22,581 bases of DNA from JBHHZI01 sp046757965. GTDB lineage: Bacteria; Acidobacteriota; Polarisedimenticolia; SMYD01. The notes beneath the pieces are model-generated. The model had not been told where the DNA came from. It ran no database searches and worked only from the letters and a program-made list of their open reading frames with translations. The DNA is taken from contig JBHHZI010000042.1 of assembly GCA_046757965.1 (NCBI GenBank), forward strand, positions 1 through 22,581, written 5' to 3'. Shown one piece after another: positions 7,451 to 15,043 of the stretch; position 1 is the first letter of the stretch, and each line of letters starts with the position of its first letter. The position numbers and the translations under genes were made by a program.

Positions 7451-9052
7451 TCATGCGCGCCCATCCGGTCTCCCTGGATCGCTGCCGGCGTACCGGCCGG
7501 CCAGCAGGCCCAGAACTCTGTCGGCCAGCTCACGCTGCTCGCTGAGCACGGGAACCTTGGCCTGGGCGCAGACGACGGGATCGATGTCTCGCATCGAGCG
7601 GTAGAACAGGCCGGGCGGAAGCGGGATGACGACGGGCGGCCCCAGGCCCCGGCGCCGCCGGCTGGTCCGGTAGTCCGCGTTGATCTCCTGCAGGGTATCA
7701 TCGAGGGCGGATGCCAGGCGCGCCGTGTGTGGCGATCCACCGGGGAACTCCACCAGCCACTCATGGTGGTGGGGATGACCGTCGCGGGCTGGCCGCGGCA
7801 CGACGTGAAAGGCCAGAACGCCCAGACCCGCCTCTGCCGCCGCCTGGCGGACCGCGGTTCTCACATCTGACCCCAGGAGTCTCTCGCCGTAGCTGTCCAG
7901 AACCTCGGCGGTGCGGCCTACGAGGCGCAATCGCGCCGGAATCCGCCCGTCGAACTGGACGATATCGCCCACCTCGCATGCCCAGAGGCCACTGCACGTG
8001 CTGACGTACGGCACATACGACACGCCCGGCCGGACCTCGGCGAGTGTGTGCCGCACCGGCCGGGGCCGGTGCAAGTCGGCGAGCGACACGAACTCGACGA
8101 AGGCGCCGCAGTCCGGGTGGAAGGTCATGGCCGGATCTTCCGCATCGGCCTGAAAGGCAAGAGCCGCCTCGGAGGCCACGTAGGTCTCCTGGTAGGCCAT
8201 CGCCTCGAGACCGATCAATTCCCGCAGACTGGCCAGATACGGCCGCAGCGGCACGGCATTGGACACCAGCAGGCCGAGGTGCGGCCAGATCTCGCCGACG
8301 CTCCCCACGTGGGCGTGATGGAGGCGGTTGTATTGTGCCATCGCCCGCTCCAGGAAGACCAGGGCCCAGCTCGGCGCCATCGCCAGCATCCGGACATCCC
8401 GCCGCACGGCAACGGCGGCGATCGCATCGAGCTGCTCGAACAGATCGCCGATGCGGCGCAGCCGGTCCGGCACCCGCCGCCGGGCGGCCAGCCGGCGCAA
8501 CCACGGATGGGAACGCGCCCAGTGGTCAGCCAGCAGGCCGCTGAGTTCCCCGAACCGGACCCGCGGGTCGGCCGGCTCGGTCTGCACGGCGCCGACCAGC
8601 GAGATGACCATGCCGGCGGCAAACCCGGCACTTCCGGTCCTGGCGGCGCGCGCCGCGGGAATCGCCGCCCCGAAGCGACCCATGTGGCCCAGCATCTCGT
8701 CACTCATGGGCATCTGCTTGCGGGAACCGGTCGTTCCCGACGACACCGCGAAGGTGCGGATGACGCCGGGCCACAGTACGTCCGCCTCGCCCTGACGCAT
8801 GCGGGAGATGGCGGGTTCGAGATCGGCGTGAGTGGTCAGCGGCACGCGCTCCCGGAACGAGGCGATCAGGTCGTCCCCCTGGCGGAGTTCGCCCAGCCGG
8901 TGCCTGCGCCCCCACTCCGTCCCGGCCGCCCGTGACACCAGCCGCTGGAGCGTGGCCCGCTGTGCTTCCATCGGCCGGGCCAGCGCCCCGCACAGCGTGC
9001 GGTACCGACGCGCCAGAACCCGGTTCAGGAAGAACCCGGCCGGACCGGTCAC
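7451..9052 (-). CDS. GH3-family acyl-adenylating enzyme
   Basis: This 533-residue protein matches the GH3 (auxin-responsive promoter) family, a branch of the ANL adenylating enzymes that activates a carboxylate with ATP and conjugates it to an amine such as an amino acid. The clearest motif is the ATP-binding loop SSGTTGSRKQMPMS (104-117). Other family-like segments are the LYASSECYF-equivalent region YQETYVASEAALAF and VSYVPYVSTCSGLWACEVGD, followed by a C-terminal lid. Plant members make amino-acid conjugates of hormones; the bacterial substrate is generally unknown. The start is GTG at 9052, forming a GTGA overlap with the nadB stop, so translation is probably coupled to nadB. No link between NAD synthesis and the GH3 reaction is established; co-transcription is the only tie seen. 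Confidence 0.88.
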   Translation of the reverse strand: MTGPAGFFLNRVLARRYRTLCGALARPMEAQRATLQRLVSRAAGTEWGRRHRLGELRQGDDLIASFRERVPLTTHADLEPAISRMRQGEADVLWPGVIRTFAVSSGTTGSRKQMPMSDEMLGHMGRFGAAIPAARAARTGSAGFAAGMVISLVGAVQTEPADPRVRFGELSGLLADHWARSHPWLRRLAARRRVPDRLRRIGDLFEQLDAIAAVAVRRDVRMLAMAPSWALVFLERAMAQYNRLHHAHVGSVGEIWPHLGLLVSNAVPLRPYLASLRELIGLEAMAYQETYVASEAALAFQADAEDPAMTFHPDCGAFVEFVSLADLHRPRPVRHTLAEVRPGVSYVPYVSTCSGLWACEVGDIVQFDGRIPARLRLVGRTAEVLDSYGERLLGSDVRTAVRQAAAEAGLGVLAFHVVPRPARDGHPHHHEWLVEFPGGSPHTARLASALDDTLQEINADYRTSRRRRGLGPPVVIPLPPGLFYRSMRDIDPVVCAQAKVPVLSEQRELADRVLGLLAGRYAGSDPGRPDGRA

Positions 9053-10674
9053 AGGCGCACCGTGGTGTCCATGCGTTGCCGGCGATCGTCACGCCGCGGA
9101 TGATCCCGGTTCTGATGCAGGCCACGGCTCTCCTGCCGGCGGCGCGCACAGCACACCACGAGCTCGGCGACGGTGAGCATGTTGCGGCGTTGCACCTCGT
9201 CCCGTGTGGGACCGGTCGAAGAACACGTCCGGGCCGGCGCGGCCCGGACGGCCAGTTCCTCTGCTGCCTGGGCCAGCGTCGCGTCATCGCGCACGACCCC
9301 CGCGGCCCGCCCCATCAGGTCGGGCAGATCGATACCGGTGAACGGTCCGGTCGCGTGACCAGCCCCGGCGCGGTCGTCCCTCACCATGTCCGCACTGACA
9401 CGGGCCGCCTCGCCCTCCGGCCAGGCCGCTGCCGCCACGGCATCCGGCTGCGCGAGGACCTCGCGCGTCAGGGCGGCGGCGGCGTCCGCGAACACCAGCG
9501 CCTCCAGCAACGAATTGGACGCCAGGCGGTTGGCACCGTGCAGCCCTGTGCAGGCGACCTCTCCCACCGCAAGAAGACCGGCCACGTCGGTCCGTGCCAC
9601 CAGATCGGTCCGCACGCCACCGCAGAGGTAGTGGGCCGCCGGGGCCACCGGGAGCGGCTCGTTCGCCATGTCGATTCCCGCCGCCAGGCAGCGCGCAAAG
9701 ATCCCGGGGAAACGCTCCTCGACGAAACCGGCGGGCAGGCCGGTGGCATCCAGGAACACGCAGGTCTCCTCACTCGTGGCAAGCACCTCGTGGATGGCCC
9801 GCGCCACCACATCCCGGGGAGCCAGGTCGGCGAGAGGGTGAACCGACTGCATGAATCGCGTGCCGTCTCGCGTCCGCAGCACCGCGCCCTCACCGCGCAG
9901 CGCCTCCGAGATCAGGAACGGTGGCTGTCCCGTCCCGGCCAGGCAGGTGGGATGAAACTGGACGAACTCGAGATTGGCCAGCGTCGCCCCGGCCCGCGCC
10001 GCCAGGGCAAGCCCATCGCCGGTGGCGATGGCGGGATTGCTGGTGCGCCGCCACAGTCGACCGGCCCCCCCGGTGGCCAGCAGCGTGACCCAGGCGGTGA
10101 GACGCCGGAGACGCTTCCCGGGCACATCCAGAACCTCCGCGCCCACCACACGTCGCGCCTGCCGCCCGTCACCGGCGGTGAGCAGGTCGACGGCGCAATG
10201 GTTCTCATGCACCTCGATGTTCGGATGGGCCCGCGCGCGGGCCAGCAGGGCGCGCTCGATCTCGCGGCCGGTGGTATCTCGGTGGTGGACGATGCGGCGG
10301 CGGGAATGCCCTCCTTCCCGGCCGAGGGCGAGCCGCGTCGCGGCGGCCGGGCCGCCCGCGCTCCGGTCGAACACCGCCCCGGCCGCGAGCAACGCCTCGA
10401 TCATCGCCGGGCCGCGCGCCACGACGTGCCGGACCACATCCGGGTGGCACAGCCCGGCTCCAGCTTCCAGCGTGTCCGCCTCGTGCCGGGCGAAGGAATC
10501 GACGGACGACTGGACCGCCGCGATGCCCCCCTGGGCAAGATTCGTGGCGGTGTCCGCCGCGGTCTTCTTCGTCACCACCATGACGCGCCCATGGTCGGCA
10601 ACGCCCAGCGCATAGAAGAGCCCGGCGATGCCACTGCCAAGCACCAGGACGTCAGTTTCCTGCGGAGCGGACAT
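9049..10674 (-). CDS. nadB: L-aspartate oxidase
   Basis: NadB oxidises L-aspartate to iminoaspartate, the first step of de novo NAD synthesis, using FAD. This 541-residue protein has the N-terminal dinucleotide motif VLGSGIAG (10-17), the NLAQGGIAAV segment, REGGHSRRRIVHHRDTTG with the catalytic arginine region, ATGGAGRLW, a second FAD segment VGEVACTGLHGANRLASNSLLEALVF, and the C-terminal ESRGLHQNRDHP. All are diagnostic for this family and separate it from succinate dehydrogenase flavoproteins. The ATG at 10674 has a GGGGGA ribosome site six bases upstream. Neither nadA nor nadC is in the window. It diverges from guaA across 70 bp and overlaps the downstream GH3-family gene by four bases. 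Confidence 0.96.
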   Translation of the reverse strand: MSAPQETDVLVLGSGIAGLFYALGVADHGRVMVVTKKTAADTATNLAQGGIAAVQSSVDSFARHEADTLEAGAGLCHPDVVRHVVARGPAMIEALLAAGAVFDRSAGGPAAATRLALGREGGHSRRRIVHHRDTTGREIERALLARARAHPNIEVHENHCAVDLLTAGDGRQARRVVGAEVLDVPGKRLRRLTAWVTLLATGGAGRLWRRTSNPAIATGDGLALAARAGATLANLEFVQFHPTCLAGTGQPPFLISEALRGEGAVLRTRDGTRFMQSVHPLADLAPRDVVARAIHEVLATSEETCVFLDATGLPAGFVEERFPGIFARCLAAGIDMANEPLPVAPAAHYLCGGVRTDLVARTDVAGLLAVGEVACTGLHGANRLASNSLLEALVFADAAAALTREVLAQPDAVAAAAWPEGEAARVSADMVRDDRAGAGHATGPFTGIDLPDLMGRAAGVVRDDATLAQAAEELAVRAAPARTCSSTGPTRDEVQRRNMLTVAELVVCCARRRQESRGLHQNRDHPRRDDRRQRMDTTVRL

Positions 10675-10744
10675 GGGCGTTCCCCCGGCGTCGCCACCCG
10701 GGGCCTCGGTGGCAGGCGCGCCGCGGGCATTCTATGATGCGGGC
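10675..10744. promoter_or_regulatory. Compact divergent promoter region nadB/guaA
   Basis: Two near-consensus -10 hexamers overlap back to back: TATGAT on the plus strand (10733-10738) and TAGAAT on the minus strand (complement of ATTCTA, 10729-10734). The plus-strand element ends six bases before the guaA ATG, which would make the guaA mRNA leaderless or nearly so, and no good ribosome site precedes that ATG. The minus-strand element would give nadB a leader of about 45 bases. No convincing -35 was found for either. Confidence 0.45.
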
Positions 10745-12601
10745 ATGCAGGAAGCTCCGCGGCACGCAAGCTCCGCCAGCCACTCGACCATCTCGGTCCT
10801 CGACTTCGGGGGACAGTACGCCCATCTCATCGCGACGAAGGTCCGCTCGCTCGGTGTCTACGCCGAGATCCGCGACCCAGACGACCCGGCCGAGAGCTTC
10901 CGGGACTCCACCGGCATCATCCTGTCGGGCAGCCCCGCCCTGAGCGCTCACGATGAGGACGCCGGGTGGAGCCGGTCGATCCTGGACATGGGGCGGCCGA
11001 TTCTCGGCTTCTGCTTCGGCCATCAGGAGATCGCCAAGCACGCCGGCGGCGCGGTGGAGCACACGCGCCGCGAATACGGCGCGGCCACCCTTCACATCGT
11101 GGCGGGATCTCCCCTGCTCGAAGGACTCGACCGCGAGGAGACGGTCTGGATGAGCCATGGCGACACGGTCACCCGTCTGCCGGACGGCTTCGTGGAGCTG
11201 GGCTATTCCTCCGGCGGTGACGCGGCATCCGACCGCCACCGCTTCGCGGCCATCGCCTGCGAGGCCCGGCACCAGTACGGTCTGCAATTCCACCCGGAGG
11301 TGGACGATACGCCGTGCGGTCTGACCATCCTGCGAAACTTCGTGCTGGGCATCTGCGAGGCCCGACCGGACTGGTCGGTGGGAGGCCAGGTCGAGGAGCG
11401 AGCGGCGGCCATCCGTGACACCGTCGGGGAGCGTGAGGTTCTGCTCCTGGTCTCCGGCGGCGTGGATTCCACCGTGGCGGCGAAACTGCTGGCGCATGCC
11501 CTCGGCACGGAACGCGTCAAGCTGCTGCACATCGACAACGGTCTCATGAGAAAAGACGAGAGCGCCGGCGTCGTCGAGCGCATGACGCGCCTGTCGCTGG
11601 CGCCCAGCCTTCACCACGTCGACGCGAGCGAGGAGTTCCTCGCGGCCCTGGCCGGCCTGACCGACCCGGAAGAGAAGCGGCGCGCCATCGGCAACACGTT
11701 CGTGGCGGTCTTCGAGCGCGAGGCGGTGCGCCTCGGCCTGGGTGATGTTCTCCTGGGACAGGGTACCATCTACCCGGACACCATCGAGACCGGCGGCACG
11801 CGGCGCGCCGCCGTGATCAAGACCCACCACAACCGCGTGCCCCTGGTGCAGGAGATGATGCGCGCCGGACGGGTCGTGGAGCCGCTCCGGGACCTGTACA
11901 AGACAGAGGTCCGTGACCTGGGCAGGGCCCTCGGCCTGGACGCGTCGAGCATCGACCGACACCCGTTTCCCGGCCCGGGGCTGGGCATCCGCGTCGCTGC
12001 GGCCGACCGGGTCCCCGCTTCGTATGACGCCGGCGCCCTGCAGCAGGCCCTCGAGCCGGTGGTGTCCGGGTCGGGCCTGAGCGCCGTGCCGCTCCCGGTG
12101 CGCAGCGTCGGGGTCAAGGCCGACCTGCGCAGCTACGAGCACCCGGTGCTGCTGTGCGGCCCCCATCCTGGGTGGGAGACGCTCACCGGTCTTGCCACCC
12201 GGATCACGAAGCAGGTGCCCGGCATCAACCGGTGCCTGTTCGAGGTCAGCGACCGCCGGCCGGAGCACGCGCGCCTGGTGCCTGCGACGGTGACGCGGCC
12301 GCGGCTCGACCTTCTGCGCGAGCTGGACCAGATCGTGATGAACGCGCTGTCGCGGCACGACCTGATGACGACCATCTGGCAGTGCCCGACCGTGCTCGTC
12401 CCGGTCAGCCTGGATGGGCACGGCTCCGAGCTGGTCGTCATCCGCCCGGTGCTCTCGGCGCGCGCCATGACCGGCCGGCCGGCCTGGCCCGGCGACCGCT
12501 GCGTCCACGAGATCACCGGAGAGATCCTGGCGTTCGAGGGCGTCGGGGCGGTGGCCATCGACGTGACCACCAAGCCGCCGGCCACCATCGAGTGGGAATG
12601 A
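10745..12601 (+). CDS. guaA: GMP synthase (glutamine-hydrolysing), long form
   Basis: GuaA aminates XMP to GMP with ATP and glutamine. The N-terminal glutaminase domain shows the nucleophile Cys90 (GFCFGHQE) and the His183/Glu185 pair (QFHPEVDD). The ATP pyrophosphatase domain has the P-loop SGGVDS (237-242), GQGTIYPDTIE, IKTHHN and RHPFPGPGLGIRV. The protein ends with KPPATIEWE, the normal GuaA terminus. At 618 residues it is about 90 longer than the usual 525: after PVRSVGVKADLR the dimerisation region appears twice, an arrangement resembling the long eukaryotic GMPS. The ATG at 10745 is chosen since homology begins at STISVLDFGGQ; 10628 would overlap nadB. It opens a plus-strand run with three small downstream gaps. 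Confidence 0.95.
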   Translation: MQEAPRHASSASHSTISVLDFGGQYAHLIATKVRSLGVYAEIRDPDDPAESFRDSTGIILSGSPALSAHDEDAGWSRSILDMGRPILGFCFGHQEIAKHAGGAVEHTRREYGAATLHIVAGSPLLEGLDREETVWMSHGDTVTRLPDGFVELGYSSGGDAASDRHRFAAIACEARHQYGLQFHPEVDDTPCGLTILRNFVLGICEARPDWSVGGQVEERAAAIRDTVGEREVLLLVSGGVDSTVAAKLLAHALGTERVKLLHIDNGLMRKDESAGVVERMTRLSLAPSLHHVDASEEFLAALAGLTDPEEKRRAIGNTFVAVFEREAVRLGLGDVLLGQGTIYPDTIETGGTRRAAVIKTHHNRVPLVQEMMRAGRVVEPLRDLYKTEVRDLGRALGLDASSIDRHPFPGPGLGIRVAAADRVPASYDAGALQQALEPVVSGSGLSAVPLPVRSVGVKADLRSYEHPVLLCGPHPGWETLTGLATRITKQVPGINRCLFEVSDRRPEHARLVPATVTRPRLDLLRELDQIVMNALSRHDLMTTIWQCPTVLVPVSLDGHGSELVVIRPVLSARAMTGRPAWPGDRCVHEITGEILAFEGVGAVAIDVTTKPPATIEWE

Positions 12602-12653
12602 TCTCGCCGCGCCGCTTGCCCCGGGCACCGGCCGGGATGAATGTTGAGACAGG

Positions 12654-13655
12654 ATGGCCAGCTTCGGGCAACGACTGAAGGGGCAACGCGAGGCCCGCGG
12701 GATCACTCTCGACGAGATCGGGACGGCCACCCGCATCGGCCGCCGCTATCTCGAGGCCCTGGAAGAAAACGACCTCTCGCGCCTGCCCGGGGGCGCCTTC
12801 GCGCGGGGCTTCGTGCGCTCCTATGCCGACTTCGTCGGCCTCGACACCGACGCGGTGCTGGAGGCGTACGCCGAGGAGGAGTCCGCGCAGGGTGTGGCGC
12901 GGGCGGACGAGGACCACGAGATGCTCCAGGAGCTGGCCAAGGCAGCCGCGCGGACGCGGGCCGGGCGCCGGCATGGCCCCTGGCTCTCCTCCTCACCGGC
13001 CACCCGACAGGTCCTCGTCCTGGGGCTGGCGGTCGGCCTCGCGCTGGTGGTGAGCTGGCTGTGGTGGCGCGGCCTCACAGCTCCGTCCACCGGGGCGCCG
13101 GACGTCATCGTGTCGGCCGACGAACCGGCTGCCGGAGTCGAGTCGGCTGCCCCGACCACCGGTCCTCCGAGCCGGGACGAAGCACCAGGCGGCGCCCTGC
13201 CGGCGCGCACGTTGCCGGCTCCCCCCCCCTCTCCCCGCTCCTCCGGGACCCGCGCACCCATCTCCGCCGCTCCGCCGGTCTCTCCCCCGGCTGCCGCGCC
13301 GACGAGCCTGCTGAGGGTGTCCGAATCACACCTGGGAACCGGCGTGGTGCACCGTCAGATCGTCGGCGAAAGCGACCGCTTCGTCGAGGGGTCACAGGTC
13401 TATTTCTGGACACGGGCCATCGGCGGGGAGCCCGGCACCATCCTGACGCATGTCTGGCTGCATGACGGGACCCCGGTCGCCACCGTCAACCTCGCCCTCG
13501 GCGGGCCCCACTGGCGCACCTATAGCCGCAAGACCCTCCGCGGTCCGGCGGCCGGTCGCTGGAGTGTCGAGGCCCGGGACGGTGCCGGTCGGGTCCTGGC
13601 CCGGGGAACATTCGACTGCATCCCGGACGATGCTGCAGCACCATCGTCAGGTTGA
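12654..13655 (+). CDS. RodZ-type HTH / single-TM protein with DUF2914 domain (paralogue 2)
   Basis: This 333-residue protein has the same plan as the gene at 1882-2889: RodZ-like HTH (4-75, with YLEALEENDLSRLPGG and GFVRSYADFVGLD), a charged spacer, one membrane helix (117-138), a Pro/Ala/Ser-rich linker (140-220) and a C-terminal DUF2914 domain (about 225-330) with YFWTRAIGG, HVWLHDG and GGPHWRTYSRKTL. The topology predicts HTH inside and DUF2914 outside. The ATG at 12654 follows GAGACAGG and lies 52 bp after guaA, so co-transcription with guaA is likely. The two paralogues are clearly related but diverged in the linker. Its function is unknown; cell-envelope or morphology control is an inference from RodZ. 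Confidence 0.86.
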   Translation: MASFGQRLKGQREARGITLDEIGTATRIGRRYLEALEENDLSRLPGGAFARGFVRSYADFVGLDTDAVLEAYAEEESAQGVARADEDHEMLQELAKAAARTRAGRRHGPWLSSSPATRQVLVLGLAVGLALVVSWLWWRGLTAPSTGAPDVIVSADEPAAGVESAAPTTGPPSRDEAPGGALPARTLPAPPPSPRSSGTRAPISAAPPVSPPAAAPTSLLRVSESHLGTGVVHRQIVGESDRFVEGSQVYFWTRAIGGEPGTILTHVWLHDGTPVATVNLALGGPHWRTYSRKTLRGPAAGRWSVEARDGAGRVLARGTFDCIPDDAAAPSSG

Positions 13656-13697
13656 CCGCCACCGGGGATGAGGATACGTTCTCATCAGGAACGTCCC

Positions 13698-14087
13698 ATG
13701 GCATCGAGTCCGTCATCCGGAATTGCAACTCCCTCTCCGGGCGTGCCCCTGGACAGGATCCTCGCCTCAGGAGCCGCCATCGACCCGGTCACCAAGGCGG
13801 AGCTGGACCTGGGCGACACGGTGATGGTCACCACCCGGAACTCCGTCTACTGCCTGTGCGCGATGGGCGACGAACTGTTCGCTGTCTCCGGCGGCTGGTT
13901 CGACCGTGACGATCCGACGGCCCCACAGACCCTGGCCATCAACGGCTGCACCTGGGGGGGAAGCGTGATCAAGCACGACATCGTGGCCGCACCGGGACTG
14001 TTCCTGGAGTTCGCCAACGGCGTCAAGACCACCCGCATCCAGCGCGTCCAGGTCGTCCGCGCCCGGCCGGGCGAGACCGCGCACTGA
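13698..14087 (+). CDS. Small conserved-looking protein of unknown function
   Basis: This 129-residue protein is not assigned to a family. After a Ser/Pro-rich start (1-25) it has a compact, beta-rich body with LDLGDTVMVTTRNSVYCLC, ELFAVSGGWFDRDD and INGCTWGGSVIKHDI, then a C-terminal VKTTRIQRVQVVR. Three cysteines (two in YCLC, one in NGCTWG) could bind metal or form disulfides. No signal peptide or membrane helix is seen, so it is probably cytoplasmic. The ATG at 13698 has AGGAA seven bases upstream and is preferred over an in-frame ATG at 13668. It lies 42 bp after the HTH/DUF2914 gene and 28 bp before the ATP-grasp gene, so it is probably in the same operon. Confidence 0.72.
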   Translation: MASSPSSGIATPSPGVPLDRILASGAAIDPVTKAELDLGDTVMVTTRNSVYCLCAMGDELFAVSGGWFDRDDPTAPQTLAINGCTWGGSVIKHDIVAAPGLFLEFANGVKTTRIQRVQVVRARPGETAH

Positions 14088-14115
14088 CTCCGGCCGCTCT
14101 CCGCCCATCTCTTCG

Positions 14116-15027
14116 ATGGACTCCGCCCGCGTGAGTGCAGGCCGGTTCGATATCGACGTGGCCCTCGCCACCTGTGCCGCGCTGCCCGAACCCGATCCGG
14201 ACGCCGTCCCTCTGACCGCCGCCCTGCAAGACGCCGGCCTGGCGGTGACGACCCTGGCCTGGGACGCCGCCGACAGCGACTGGGCGAGAGCATCGATGAC
14301 CGTGCTGCGCTCGACCTGGAACTATCCGCTCCGGCCGGAGGCCTTCCGTGCCTGGCTCGAACAGGTGGCCCGCGCCACGCAACTGTGGAATCCCCTCTCC
14401 GCCGTGCGGTGGAACCTCCACAAGAGCTACCTTCTCGACCTGGCCCGCGACGGCATCGAGGTCACCCCCACCCGGATCCTGACGGCCGGCTCCGGTGCCA
14501 CGCTCTCGGCCGTGACCCGGGCCTGCGGCTGGCAGGACGTCGTGGTCAAACCCGCCATCTCCGCGGCGTCCTTTCGCACGCAGAGGATCCGTCCCGGCGA
14601 CGGCGAGGCGGGAGAGGCTCACCTGAGAGATCTTCTCGCCACACACGATGTTCTGGTGCAGCCGTATCTACCTTCGGTGGAGGATCACGGGGAACGGGCC
14701 CTGGTCTGGATCGATGGGGCTCTCACCCACGCGATCCGCAAGACGCCCCGCTTCAGTGGCCAGGATGAGTCGGTGTCGGGCGAGTCGATGCCCATCTCGC
14801 CGGATGAGGCGCGACTGGCCCGGTCGGTCCTGTCGCACGTCGAGGACGGGCTCCTCTACGCCCGCGTCGATGTGGCTCCCGGTCTCGACGGCCGGCCGGT
14901 GATCATGGAGCTCGAACTGATCGAGCCGTCGCTGTTCTTTCCACAGTCGGATGAAGCACTCCAGCGGTTCGTGGCGGGCGTTCGCCGTCGTCTGGACGCC
15001 CTCCGCTCCGGCGAACGCGCTCTCTGA
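14116..15027 (+). CDS. ATP-grasp ligase, RimK/DcsG-like
   Basis: This 303-residue protein looks like a RimK-type ATP-grasp ligase close in layout to DcsG, the cyclo-ligase of D-cycloserine synthesis. It opens with VALATCAALPEPDPDAVPL, then LRSTWNYPLRPEAFRAWL, which is typical of that family, then WNLHKSYLLDLARDGIEVTPT. Nucleotide-binding residues are probably K103, K145 (VVVKPAISA) and VQPYLPSVE (181-189). Metal-binding acidic residues probably lie in RVDVAP and MELELIEPSLFF (250-275). Such enzymes form peptide-like bonds through acyl-phosphates; the substrate here is unknown and none of the other cycloserine genes is nearby. The start is uncertain: no good ribosome site precedes ATG 14116, and GTG codons at 14131 and 14158 are alternatives. 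Its stop is 16 bp from the convergent thiH stop. Confidence 0.8.
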   Translation: MDSARVSAGRFDIDVALATCAALPEPDPDAVPLTAALQDAGLAVTTLAWDAADSDWARASMTVLRSTWNYPLRPEAFRAWLEQVARATQLWNPLSAVRWNLHKSYLLDLARDGIEVTPTRILTAGSGATLSAVTRACGWQDVVVKPAISAASFRTQRIRPGDGEAGEAHLRDLLATHDVLVQPYLPSVEDHGERALVWIDGALTHAIRKTPRFSGQDESVSGESMPISPDEARLARSVLSHVEDGLLYARVDVAPGLDGRPVIMELELIEPSLFFPQSDEALQRFVAGVRRRLDALRSGERAL

Positions 15028-15043
15028 GGTCTCCCCGGCTCCG

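Noticed and set aside
7122..7454. Minus-strand frame starting with ATGA at the GH3 stop
   Set aside because: The Arg/Pro-rich product looks like translated non-coding DNA, and it runs into the ribosome site of the cytochrome gene.
10710..10726. TGGCA...GC pattern with sigma-54-like spacing upstream of guaA
   Set aside because: Only the GG and GC bases match; the -12 part lacks TTGC and such matches are frequent in GC-rich DNA.
8932..10737. 601-codon plus-strand open frame
   Set aside because: It is the antisense shadow of nadB, whose motifs are clear; long shadows are expected at this G+C.
10652..12736. 694-codon minus-strand open frame
   Set aside because: It is the antisense shadow of guaA and has no family motifs.
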